Source: Candidatus Cloacimonadota bacterium (GTDB lineage Bacteria; Cloacimonadota; Cloacimonadia; Cloacimonadales; TCS61). From it: a stretch of 6,784 nt of DNA. How positions within the stretch are numbered: the first letter of the stretch is position 1; each line of letters opens with the position of its first letter. Below are positions 1 through 6,351 of the stretch, piece by piece. The position numbers and the translations under genes are program-made. The notes under the pieces are model-generated. The model was not told the origin of the DNA. It saw only the letters and a list, made by a program, of their open reading frames with translations, and did not search any database. The stretch covers positions 1 through 6,784 of the forward strand of contig DRTC01000257.1 of assembly GCA_011372345.1 (NCBI GenBank), in the 5' to 3' direction.

Positions 1-1196
1 AAATCCCATTCCCAGGAGGTTGGATTTCCCAGAGAAAGATCAGTAAATTGGACTTCGAGAGGATTTGTTCCTGAAGTTGGAGTAGCCGAAAATTCAGCAT
101 CCAATTCCTCGATAATGTTTTCAGAAATAGAAATATCATCGAGCAGGATATAGGATTGATCATAAGAATTACAGTGTTCAAAAGCAAGATAGATCTCCTG
201 CTCGGAATAAGCAGAAAGAGAAATTGTCACTTCTTGCCAATCTCCCGGAGTTAATGTTTCTTCATAAATCAAATCCGTAAAATTCTCAATGAAAATAGTG
301 TCAGTTATTGTTGAAATCTTAACTTTGTAATGTTCAGCAAAAAAATAATCACTGAAAGGTTTTACCCAGAATTTTAGAAAATATTCATCATTTAGAACAT
401 CTATCTTGGGAAGAACAAGATAATTATCAGGAGTTAAAGCCCCGACACCGCTGATATACGAGCCGGAACGAACACAGTAAGAATCATCGTGTCCGTCTTC
501 ATCAAAAGATTCCCAATCAAATGAGTCTCCATCTTCGTCGATAAGAGTCCAGTTTCCAGGGATACCTTCTAAAAAATCTTCCTGGATCACAGTATTTGCA
601 GGAACATTGATCCACAGATCTAACAGAAAATCACCAATATCCAGACCGGGATTATTATCCGTATAATTTGCTAAATTGACGATGTAAGATGCACCATTTA
701 GACTTGCATCATAATCCAGATCAGGATAAGCATCTGAGGAATTGTTACTTAATGGTTCGATAAAAATTCCCGTAGAATCGACAGCAGCTATCGAACCAAG
801 ATTGATCCCAGTTTCCCAGTCATCTATAATTGTCGTTGTAAAACCTTCAAGCAGAACCAGTCGTTCTTTTGTTTCCCAATTAACAATATGAATATTGTAA
901 TTATGAGGATAATCCTGAAGTCCGTATTGCGAGTGATGGAAGTCGATCATCTCCAGGGTTGCATCTTCATAAATACTCAGATCAAAGACAGTTCCATACC
1001 CATTATTAAATTCTTGATAAGCAGCAGATTCCGCTATTCCGTCATGATAGGAAATTTCCAGCAAATCATCTCGAGTTCTGTTTATATTTTTTTGAGAAAT
1101 CCGGTTATTGTAAGTCTTATGGACTTTTATCATTTCTCCTGAAAGAGAATACAGGCATAACAGGATTGCTGCGATTATTGATATTTTTTTATACAT
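1..1196 (-). CDS. Secreted choice-of-anchor J / PKD domain protein, C-terminus cut by window edge
   Basis: The frame is open from ATG at 1196 to the window edge (398 codons plus two bases) with no stop, so the 3' end lies outside. Residues 1-20 form a signal peptide: a basic MYKK start, a hydrophobic core, then SLSG. Residues 21-200 are a beta-rich, Asp/Asn-rich region I do not recognise. Residues about 205-360 (EDFLEGIPGNWTLIDEDGDS through YILLDDISIS) match the choice-of-anchor J/cleaved-adhesin pattern, a jelly-roll carbohydrate- or surface-binding fold. From about residue 365 a PKD domain begins (FSATPTSGTNPLEVQFTDLS, then GNPTSWEWD) and is cut just before the expected FGDG. By family this is an exported adhesin or enzyme-associated protein, often with a C-terminal sorting domain; that part is not visible. 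Start 1196 is chosen for GGAGG six bases upstream. In-frame ATGs at 1226 and 1235 are possible but lack a well-spaced ribosome site. It lies 73 bases after the nucleotidase gene on the same strand. Confidence 0.88.
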   Translation of the reverse strand, partial: MYKKISIIAAILLCLYSLSGEMIKVHKTYNNRISQKNINRTRDDLLEISYHDGIAESAAYQEFNNGYGTVFDLSIYEDATLEMIDFHHSQYGLQDYPHNYNIHIVNWETKERLVLLEGFTTTIIDDWETGINLGSIAAVDSTGIFIEPLSNNSSDAYPDLDYDASLNGASYIVNLANYTDNNPGLDIGDFLLDLWINVPANTVIQEDFLEGIPGNWTLIDEDGDSFDWESFDEDGHDDSYCVRSGSYISGVGALTPDNYLVLPKIDVLNDEYFLKFWVKPFSDYFFAEHYKVKISTITDTIFIENFTDLIYEETLTPGDWQEVTISLSAYSEQEIYLAFEHCNSYDQSYILLDDISISENIIEELDAEFSATPTSGTNPLEVQFTDLSLGNPTSWEWD

Positions 1197-1202
1197 AAAT
1201 TT

Positions 1203-1207
1203 CCTCC
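1203..1207 (-). promoter_or_regulatory. Ribosome binding site GGAGG inside a hairpin arm
   Basis: The minus strand reads GGAGGAAATTTATG, a near-consensus Shine-Dalgarno six bases before the ATG at 1196, which decides the start over the in-frame ATGs at 1226 and 1235. The same GGAGG is the end of a 12-bp stem arm (1203-1214 with 1232-1243), so it could be masked in the mRNA. Confidence 0.75.
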
Positions 1208-1270
1208 GCAATGGTTTTTTTTTCATCCCGACCATTACGGAGGTCTCGTTCCTCAACCATCCGTAAGGTC
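1203..1270 (-). promoter_or_regulatory. Leader with two mutually exclusive hairpins (possible RBS-masking switch or dispersed palindrome)
   Basis: Read as minus-strand RNA, three segments compete. Segment 1 (1260-1270, GACCTTACGGA) can pair with segment 2 (1230-1241, TCCGTAATGGTC) as 11 pairs with one bulged base. Segment 2, shifted by two bases (1232-1243, CCTCCGTAATGG), can instead pair with segment 3 (1203-1214, CCATTGCGGAGG) as 12 pairs including one U-G wobble. The loop of that second stem is 17 bases and includes an A9 run (1215-1223). The second hairpin buries GGAGG of the downstream secreted-protein gene; the first would free it. Segment 1 starts at the last base of the upstream TAG stop. 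The pairings are seen in sequence; a switching role is inference. A dispersed palindromic repeat is the main alternative. No U-tract makes it an intrinsic terminator. Confidence 0.5.
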
Positions 1271-1950
1271 TAAAGTTTCTTTAATTCAGACAGGTTCTGA
1301 ATTTCATAAGTTGGTTTTAAAGGCAAATTATTTTTATAATTTTTTGGATTGAACCAGCAGGTATCAATCCCGAAATCTTCTCCGCCTTTGATATCGGAAT
1401 TCAAATTATCACCAACAATTATTGTTTCTTCTTTCCTGATATTTGGATAATGCTTAAAAATAAATTCAAAAATTCCGGGATGAGGTTTGGCATAACCGAT
1501 CTCTTCGGAAATAAAAATATGTTCAAAAAAAGGTGCGATAATGGAATTGACAATCCTTTGATGCTGAACATCAGAAAGACCGTTCGTGATCAAAGCTATT
1601 TGGCATTTATCATGAAAATATGAGATAATTTCTAAAGCTCCTTCTAATAAATATGAACAACTCCCCAGATTTTTAAGATATTCTTTACTAATTTGTTTCG
1701 GTTTCAGGTTCATTCCTGTTTTCTCAAACAATCTCCGGAATCTTTCAACTCTTAAATTTTCTGCTGTGATCGATCCATTCTCGAATTCCTGCCAGATATT
1801 GCTGTTTATTTTTACATATTCGTCATTTAATTTACTCATTTCCGAATCTGGACAAAAAACTGTAAATGTATTATAAAAAGCTTCTTTTTCAGCTTTTTCA
1901 TAATCAAAGAGAGTTCCGTCCAGATCGAAAAGTATCAATTTGTATTTCAT
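1270..1950 (-). CDS. yjjG: YjjG-family HAD hydrolase (noncanonical pyrimidine nucleotidase)
   Basis: This 226-residue, complete cytosolic HAD hydrolase has all four motifs. Motif I is FDLDGT with nucleophile D9 and acid D11. Motif II is ITNG (T122). Motif III is K155 in YAKPHPGIF. Motif IV is GDNLNSD (D181, D186) binding magnesium. The cap lies between motifs I and II (residues about 15-95), as in subclass IA. The stretch from ITNGLSDVQHQR through ISEEIGYAKP to CWFNP follows the E. coli YjjG/B. subtilis YfnB pattern (ITNGF..LQ..R, ISEEVG.AKP, CWLN) closely. That family removes phosphate from nucleoside monophosphates, including noncanonical pyrimidines, as pool cleaning; substrate here is inferred. 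Length is normal for the family. The ATG overlaps the TGA of the repeat-protein gene upstream (ATGA, 1947-1950), so translation is probably coupled. A YjjG-like phosphatase with another small phosphate ester as substrate is the alternative. Confidence 0.9.
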   Translation of the reverse strand: MKYKLILFDLDGTLFDYEKAEKEAFYNTFTVFCPDSEMSKLNDEYVKINSNIWQEFENGSITAENLRVERFRRLFEKTGMNLKPKQISKEYLKNLGSCSYLLEGALEIISYFHDKCQIALITNGLSDVQHQRIVNSIIAPFFEHIFISEEIGYAKPHPGIFEFIFKHYPNIRKEETIIVGDNLNSDIKGGEDFGIDTCWFNPKNYKNNLPLKPTYEIQNLSELKKL

Positions 1951-4385
1951 TTTTCATCCATTAAATCTATCATTGAACGGATCAGGAATGACCGATCATC
2001 TTTCATTGTTAGAAGTAATTCTCTACTCATATTCGAATCGATTTTCTTCAATCCTCTTGCTGTTATAACTCGTATTTTTTCAGAGCTGGAATTCATATAT
2101 TTTTGGAGAATGATCGTACTTTGATCAGATTTCATCTCACCGAGAGCTGATAGAACCGTTGTTTTATATTTTCCTTTTTTCAGAAAAGTTTTTAAAGTAT
2201 CGATATAGGTTGAATCGGCAAGTTCACCGATCAGAGAAATTGTAGTTTTCACCCATAAACTGTCGGAAAGATTTAGACCAGGTAAAATATATTTTTTGAA
2301 TTCTTCAGATTCCTTAACAAAATTTTTGATAGCTCGATACTCGAGACCTGATTTTGTTCCTAATTTCTCATCATAAATATACTTAGCAGCTTCAGTTTCC
2401 CGCCTTAAAAGTATTTCTCCGGCTTTCTTCACTTTTTTTGTATTACTGCCAACTCCCCATCCGGAAGCGATCTTGAATATTTCCGAAATTTTGGCTGATG
2501 AATCGATCTCAGTTACTTCTTCCTCCACTTTCCCGGTCATCGGTTCAGAATTTTTTACTAACATAGTATCGAGACCGATCCCGTATGTTCCTTTCTGCCA
2601 GGAAGTATCATTGAGACAGTATTCAAGCGGATATTCATCTTCTCCTCCGGTATCGAGAAAAATCCCGATACTTCCGCTTTCTCTGGTTTTATTAGCAAAT
2701 CCGTAATTACTTGCAAAATTTCTTTCATATCTATCGTCTCCGGAAACATCGAGAAAAACTGCTGCGGAATTAGTCAAACCGAGTCCGTTCCCGCCTTCAA
2801 CAGAATAAATATCATTTCCCTGTCTATCGATCAAAAAACCGACAGCATAATCATGAGCTGCTCCCTGTCCGGGTCCGTGTTTGGAATAATAATGGTCTTC
2901 ACCTTGTTCATCATAAAGAAAACCTCCGGCAAGATGAATTCCGCTTCCTTGAGGATAATAAACAGCGTCATAAAAATCGTTTCCTCCGCAATCGATGATC
3001 ATTCCAAGTGCATACCAGTAAGCAACAGCTTGAGCATAAACTCCTCCCTGATAAGAGTCATTTCCCTGTTCATCGTAGATCAATCCGATTCCTCCGGATA
3101 GATCGGGTCGAACACCGAAACCGAAACCTTGTGATAAACTGCGATGATCAAAAGGTGCCAAAGGTTCGTGCAGATATTTTCCGCCGGCATAATAAAGATC
3201 ATTTCCCTGATTGTCGAGAATCATCCCCGATCCGAGAGTTCCACCAAATCCCTGTCCTAATTCTGTTACGGAATAATTATCATTTCCTGATCCGTCCATA
3301 AGGATCGACAAGCCAAAAGATGCAGCTCCGGAACTGTGCAAACCGCAGGAATAAATATCATCACCAGCTAAATCATGCGACAATTGATAACCGAAAAAAG
3401 AGGAGAAGGCAAAATCGTTTCCATGATAAATATCATCACCGAAATGATCATAATTGATACCTAATCCGAATAAAGTGAAAAACAGTTCTCCGATTCCGGT
3501 ACTATGATATAGATCATCACCAGAAAGGTCTAATATCCAGTAAAAAGGGCTTCTGAAATTTGTTCTAATTTCTGTGCTGTAAACATCATTTCCACCTGGA
3601 TCCAGAATAAAAGGATAAGTATTATCATAAATATCGACTTTTTTTGAACCGATACAGAAAATTCCCCAGGGAGTTTCTTTGACTAATCTTTTTTTCCAGG
3701 AAAAGTTCTTTTTTTCAAGATTATTAGATAACACATCAAATCCGGTCTGGAAAATAAAAGCAGAACGCATTAGATCAGGGAAATTTATTTTTTCAATGAT
3801 GGGAATTATCTCTTCTACTTCCAGCTTCGGATATTCTTTAATATCTGATTCGCGATAATAAGCTTGGTAGCGCAAGCTATCTTCATCTTCCTGCCAGAGT
3901 TCGTAGGCAAAATATTCCAGCTTCTTTTTTTCCTCATCAGATATTTCCTGCCAGACTTTTTTGTAATAAAAATCAGCTTTTTCCCAGACATAAAAAGTGT
4001 ATGAAAAAATATCTTTCGTCTTTTTAACTTTTTTCTGAAAGTAACTGCTGAAATCATTGATAATTTTCTCATCTCTAACATCAGCAGAATAAAGGATATT
4101 ACAGAAATAATTGATCAATTCCCGGGGATTACTACTTTCCAGAACAACTTTTGTAGCTTCTACAAAATCCGGATATTTCATGGGATCGTTGAGGATATCG
4201 ACGACTACAGGAAGTTTGAATTTTGTATCGCTCGCCCAATCTTTGAGAAAATTGAGAGCATCCGGTTGCAGGTTATTTTTTCTAAGCATCTTCTCGATGA
4301 TCTGTTTTTCCTGGTCAGTCATGATCTGTGCCAGACAAAGATCGAATATCATGATAAGAATAATAAAAAGCAAAAATACTTTCAT
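1947..4385 (-). CDS. Secreted D-x-x-G-N-D-x-Y repeat protein with HEAT-like C-terminus
   Basis: I do not recognise a named family. The protein has 812 residues and four parts. Residues 1-19 are a signal peptide (MKVFLLFIILIMIFDLCLA, cleavage before Q20); no lipobox is present. Residues 20-250 are helical, rich in Lys, Glu and aromatics. Residues 262-585 hold twelve copies of D-x-x-G-[NDE]-D-x-Y, each preceded by a hydrophobic strand (for example GIGLIYDEQGNDSY), mostly 24-28 residues apart, which suggests a beta-solenoid or beta-helix. Residues about 655-812 are helical repeats of HEAT type (LWVKTTISLIGELADS, TTVLSALGEMKSD, KIRVITARGLKKI). The protein is presumably periplasmic or surface-bound, in binding or scaffolding; no catalytic motif is seen. 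ATG at 4385 is preferred over TTG at 4388 because AAGGAG sits five bases before the ATG but only two before the TTG. It appears to be the first gene of the minus-strand operon, and its stop overlaps the nucleotidase start by four bases. Confidence 0.88.
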   Translation of the reverse strand: MKVFLLFIILIMIFDLCLAQIMTDQEKQIIEKMLRKNNLQPDALNFLKDWASDTKFKLPVVVDILNDPMKYPDFVEATKVVLESSNPRELINYFCNILYSADVRDEKIINDFSSYFQKKVKKTKDIFSYTFYVWEKADFYYKKVWQEISDEEKKKLEYFAYELWQEDEDSLRYQAYYRESDIKEYPKLEVEEIIPIIEKINFPDLMRSAFIFQTGFDVLSNNLEKKNFSWKKRLVKETPWGIFCIGSKKVDIYDNTYPFILDPGGNDVYSTEIRTNFRSPFYWILDLSGDDLYHSTGIGELFFTLFGLGINYDHFGDDIYHGNDFAFSSFFGYQLSHDLAGDDIYSCGLHSSGAASFGLSILMDGSGNDNYSVTELGQGFGGTLGSGMILDNQGNDLYYAGGKYLHEPLAPFDHRSLSQGFGFGVRPDLSGGIGLIYDEQGNDSYQGGVYAQAVAYWYALGMIIDCGGNDFYDAVYYPQGSGIHLAGGFLYDEQGEDHYYSKHGPGQGAAHDYAVGFLIDRQGNDIYSVEGGNGLGLTNSAAVFLDVSGDDRYERNFASNYGFANKTRESGSIGIFLDTGGEDEYPLEYCLNDTSWQKGTYGIGLDTMLVKNSEPMTGKVEEEVTEIDSSAKISEIFKIASGWGVGSNTKKVKKAGEILLRRETEAAKYIYDEKLGTKSGLEYRAIKNFVKESEEFKKYILPGLNLSDSLWVKTTISLIGELADSTYIDTLKTFLKKGKYKTTVLSALGEMKSDQSTIILQKYMNSSSEKIRVITARGLKKIDSNMSRELLLTMKDDRSFLIRSMIDLMDEK
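2631..3602 (-). repeat. Twelve-copy protein repeat, consensus D-x-x-G-[NDE]-D-x-Y
   Basis: With the ATG at 4385 as residue 1, copies begin at residues 262, 286, 313, 338, 364, 391, 438, 465, 492, 520, 546 and 578. Examples are DPGGNDVY, DLSGDDLY, DHFGDDIY, DEQGNDSY, DCGGNDFY and DTGGEDEY. Spacing is 24-28 residues except 47 between copies 6 and 7 (an insertion around HEPLAPFDHRSLSQ) and 32 before the last. The first Asp, the Gly, the second Asp and the Tyr are invariant in all twelve. The DNA of the copies has diverged, so this is an old repeat held by protein constraint rather than a recent tandem duplication. An Asp-rich turn could bind calcium; that is inference. Confidence 0.9.
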
Positions 4386-4390
4386 CAAAA

Positions 4391-4396
4391 CTCCTT
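4391..4396 (-). promoter_or_regulatory. Ribosome binding site AAGGAG for the repeat-protein gene
   Basis: The minus strand reads AAGGAG, then TTTTG, then ATG at 4385. Five-base spacing to the ATG supports it as the start; the overlapping TTG at 4388 would leave only two bases. Confidence 0.75.
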
Positions 4397-4411
4397 TTTA
4401 TTTACGGAAGG

Positions 4412-4441
4412 ATAATTTCTGAAACGAAAATATTATGTCAA
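4412..4441 (-). promoter_or_regulatory. Candidate sigma-70 type promoter of the minus-strand operon
   Basis: On the minus strand TTGACA (4436-4441) is a perfect -35 hexamer. An 18-base spacer leads to AATTAT (4412-4417), four of six matches to TATAAT. Transcription would start near 4405, about 20 bases before the ATG at 4385 and just ahead of the AAGGAG. Position and sequence agree; no other promoter is seen before the downstream genes, so all three may be transcribed from here. Confidence 0.5.
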
Positions 4442-4450
4442 GTTTGCAGT

Positions 4451-4685
4451 TCAATGGATATTGCATACCCTCTTTCTTTTAAAAGAATCTGACATTAAGT
4501 TGTGGGAACAATGCTTCTGTAACAGGTTCTGAATTAGTTGCTCTGATAAGCCTTCTTCTGAAGGTTCTAAAAATTGATAAAATTTTACTTGCATCTTCTG
4601 GATCATTTCAATTTTTTCTGAGGAGTTCTTTATATAAAAGTTATTGGGAATATTAATATGCCTGGATACTTTTAATGTTTACCGG
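4451..4685 (-). pseudogene. Possible decayed gene fragment or unrecognised small ORF
   Basis: On the minus strand this frame stays open for about 77 codons between stops, which is long for such AT-rich DNA. The translation looks protein-like and partly amphipathic (KIEMIQKMQVKFYQFLEPSE, then EGLSEQLIQNLLQKH). The only ATG for a product above 40 residues is at 4606, giving 51 residues and a stop at 4451-4453, but it has no Shine-Dalgarno sequence. No GTG or TTG start lies upstream in frame. I do not recognise the sequence. It may be the remnant of a gene whose 5' part is lost, or chance. It lies immediately upstream of the -35 of the operon on the same strand. Confidence 0.25.
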
Positions 4686-4726
4686 TCAAACTTTGCTATT
4701 TTTTCATTTGACAACAAAATATAAAA

Positions 4727-4769
4727 TTGAAAAAAGATTTCTCTGAAAATGTGATTCTTATTTAAGAAT
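4727..4769 (+). promoter_or_regulatory. Weak promoter candidate with overlapping perfect palindrome
   Basis: TTGAAA (4727-4732), a 17-base spacer and TGTGAT (4750-4755, four of six matches) give a weak sigma-70 type promoter for the regulator gene. A perfect inverted repeat, ATTCTTA-TT-TAAGAAT (4754-4769), overlaps the -10 and the expected start point, the usual place for a repressor or autoregulatory operator. It ends 37 bases before the ATG at 4807. The palindrome is certain; promoter and operator roles are inference. Confidence 0.35.
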
Positions 4770-4795
4770 GTAAGTTTTCATTTTTCAGATGATTA

Positions 4796-4802
4796 AAAGG
4801 AA
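4796..4802 (+). promoter_or_regulatory. Ribosome binding site deciding the regulator start
   Basis: AAAGGAA lies just before the ATG at 4807 with suitable spacing. The in-frame ATG at 4789 has only a T-rich stretch before it (TTTTCATTTTTCAG), so the shorter protein starting MEQKKILIVEDE is preferred. That start also places the receiver domain at the N-terminus as usual. Confidence 0.7.
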
Positions 4803-4806
4803 AATT

Positions 4807-6234
4807 ATGGAGCAGAAAAAGATCCTGATCGTTGAAGATGAAGTCATTATTGCAGATGATCTAAAAAACTGCTTGTCTAACTTCGGTTATAATGTTTGCG
4901 ACATTGTTTCTTCCGGGGAAGAAGCTATTATAAAAGCTGCTGAATCCAATCTCGATCTTATCTTAATGGATATCGTCCTAAATGGTGAAATTGATGGAAT
5001 TACAACAGCCAGACATATTTATGATACTTATCATATTCCCATAATTTATATCACCGCTTATTCCGGAAATGATATTCTTTCAAAAGCTATAAAAACCAAT
5101 CCCTTCGGTTATATAATCAAACCTTTTAAGGAAAGAGAATTATATTCAACCATCGAATTAGCCCTAAAAAAATATCTTAAAGAAAAAAGAATATCTTCTA
5201 AATACAAAAGAGCTGTAAAACGATATCGACAAACGAAAAAATTCAGCTCTTTGATTTCCGAAGAATTAGAAAAATTGATCCAGAACGAAGTTGTCGGTCA
5301 AAGTGAACAAATAACAAATGTCCTGAAACAGGCAATGACAGCTGCAAAATATAAAAACACAAATGTAATGATCGTTGGGGAAAGCGGAACCGGTAAAGAG
5401 ATCGTTGCCCGTATAATTCATTATGCGAGTGAACGAAAAGAAAATTATTTTTGTGTTGTGAATAGTAGTGCAATCCCCGAAACTCTGATTGAAAGTGAAT
5501 TTTTCGGTCATGTCAGAGGTGCATTTACAGGAGCCTTAAATAATAAAAAAGGATTTCTGGAAATTGCAGATAAAGGAACTTTGTTTCTCGATGAAATTGC
5601 TGATATGCCGATCAGGTTGCAGGCAAAATTATTACGAGTTATTGAAGATAAAAAGATCACCCGGATTGGAGGACAAAAGCAGTTGGCTGTGGATTTCAGG
5701 ATCATTTCTGCAACCAACAAAGATATTTTTAAACTGGTTCAGGATAATAAGTTCAGGCTTGATCTTATTCATCGATTAAATACCATGGTCATTAAAATTC
5801 CTCCCTTACGGGAAAGACAGGATGATATCGAACCTTTATTTGCCTATTATGTGAAAAAAATTTCCCTGGAACTAAAAAAACCTGTCCCGGATATTGATCC
5901 GACACTTATCAATAATCTAAAAAACTATGAATTTCCGGGAAATGTGCGCGAACTGAAAAATATCGTAGAAAATGCTCTTATCCATTGTAATAAACCGGTT
6001 CTGGAATTTTCCGATTTCAGTATTCCTAATCTTTTTCCAGTAAAAAAGGAATTAGAAGAAGATATTAAGAAAAACGAGGATTTGAGTCTTGAGAACATGG
6101 AAATCCAACATCTCCGGAAAGTTCTGGAAATTGCAGGTTTTAATCAAACCAGAGCAGCCGGACTTCTGAAAATATCTCGAGATTCTTTGATCCGAAGATT
6201 AAAAAAATATAAGATCAAAATCAGAAAATATTAA
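4807..6234 (+). CDS. Sigma-54 dependent response regulator (receiver, AAA+, Fis-type HTH)
   Basis: This is a 475-residue cytosolic activator of NtrC-type layout. The receiver spans residues 5-120: acidic pocket E10/D11, phosphoacceptor D55 (LILMDI), T83 (ITAY) and K105 (YIIKPF). A charged linker follows at 120-160. The sigma-54 AAA+ domain spans about 162-395: Walker A GESGTGKE (191-198), the sigma-54 contact loop GAFTGA (238-243), Walker B GTLFLDEI (257-264), sensor ISATN, arginine finger R323 within FRLDLIHRLN, and sensor II PGNVREL (377-383). The Fis-type helix-turn-helix is at 430-475 (NQTRAAGLLKISRDSLIRRL). All catalytic residues are intact and length is normal. By family, a histidine kinase phosphorylates D55, and the oligomer then remodels sigma-54 RNA polymerase at distant promoters. 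No partner kinase is in the window. The receiver (VEDEVIIADDL, MDIVLNGEIDGI) is of a type often paired with hybrid or PAS kinases. One variation is FRLDL where FREDL is usual. Targets are unknown. Confidence 0.95.
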   Translation: MEQKKILIVEDEVIIADDLKNCLSNFGYNVCDIVSSGEEAIIKAAESNLDLILMDIVLNGEIDGITTARHIYDTYHIPIIYITAYSGNDILSKAIKTNPFGYIIKPFKERELYSTIELALKKYLKEKRISSKYKRAVKRYRQTKKFSSLISEELEKLIQNEVVGQSEQITNVLKQAMTAAKYKNTNVMIVGESGTGKEIVARIIHYASERKENYFCVVNSSAIPETLIESEFFGHVRGAFTGALNNKKGFLEIADKGTLFLDEIADMPIRLQAKLLRVIEDKKITRIGGQKQLAVDFRIISATNKDIFKLVQDNKFRLDLIHRLNTMVIKIPPLRERQDDIEPLFAYYVKKISLELKKPVPDIDPTLINNLKNYEFPGNVRELKNIVENALIHCNKPVLEFSDFSIPNLFPVKKELEEDIKKNEDLSLENMEIQHLRKVLEIAGFNQTRAAGLLKISRDSLIRRLKKYKIKIRKY

Positions 6235-6236
6235 AT

Positions 6237-6335
6237 AAGATTGGACTCGACTTGCTACGAAGTGCGAGTCGAGGACAATCTTGAAACACTTGAAAGACTC
6301 AACTCGCACTTCCTTCGGTCGTAGCAAGTCGAGTC
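6237..6335. repeat. Long imperfect palindrome with nested alternative hairpin
   Basis: The left arm at 6244-6269 (GACTCGACTTGCTACGA plus AGTGCGAGT) pairs with 6302-6335. That right arm is the exact complement except for eight extra bases, TCCTTCGG (6311-6318), between the 9-base and 17-base parts. The loop is 32 bases. A second, competing hairpin uses AAGATTG..CTCGAC (6237-6251) and GTCGAG..CAATCTT (6268-6282), 13 pairs around a two-base mismatch, starting three bases after the regulator stop. No T-run follows either one. It is probably a dispersed palindromic repeat; copy number cannot be judged from one window. Confidence 0.7.
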
Positions 6336-6351
6336 TCTTTGTCGATGCTAA

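Larger units (their letters stand above)
4389..4806. other. Divergent intergenic region between repeat-protein gene and sigma-54 regulator
   Basis: About 420 bases separate two divergently transcribed genes. Seen here are the minus-strand promoter (4412-4441), an open minus-strand frame without a good start (4451-4685), a small hairpin (4549-4566, stem AGCCTTC/GAAGGTT, loop TTCT, no T-run), a lone TTGACA on the plus strand (4708-4713) with no well-spaced -10, and a palindrome at 4754-4769 near the regulator start. I found no tRNA or recognisable RNA gene. Confidence 0.6.

Noticed and set aside
888..1142. Plus-strand open frame of 84 codons
   Set aside because: It lies antisense inside the anchor-J/PKD gene, whose frame is continuous with clear domains; no ribosome site or recognisable motifs.
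1203..1270. Rho-independent terminator after the nucleotidase gene
   Set aside because: In minus-strand RNA neither stem is followed by a U-run; the homopolymer is A9 and sits in a loop.
2473..3301. Several plus-strand open frames opposite the repeat-protein gene
   Set aside because: They are antisense shadows of the Asp/Gly-rich repeats; serine-rich, no start signals, no motifs.
2631..3602. Classical RTX calcium-binding repeats
   Set aside because: The units lack the GGxGxDxLx nonapeptide and its nine-residue tandem spacing; spacing here is 24-28 residues with a conserved Tyr.
4327..4385. Lipoprotein signal on the repeat protein
   Set aside because: The cysteine in FDLCLAQ lacks a lipobox (preceded by D-L rather than a small residue), so ordinary signal peptidase cleavage after LCLA is more likely.
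4389..4806. Sigma-54 (-24/-12) promoter
   Set aside because: Near matches around 4643-4663 and 4684-4696 have 11 and 9 bases between GG and GC instead of the required 10.
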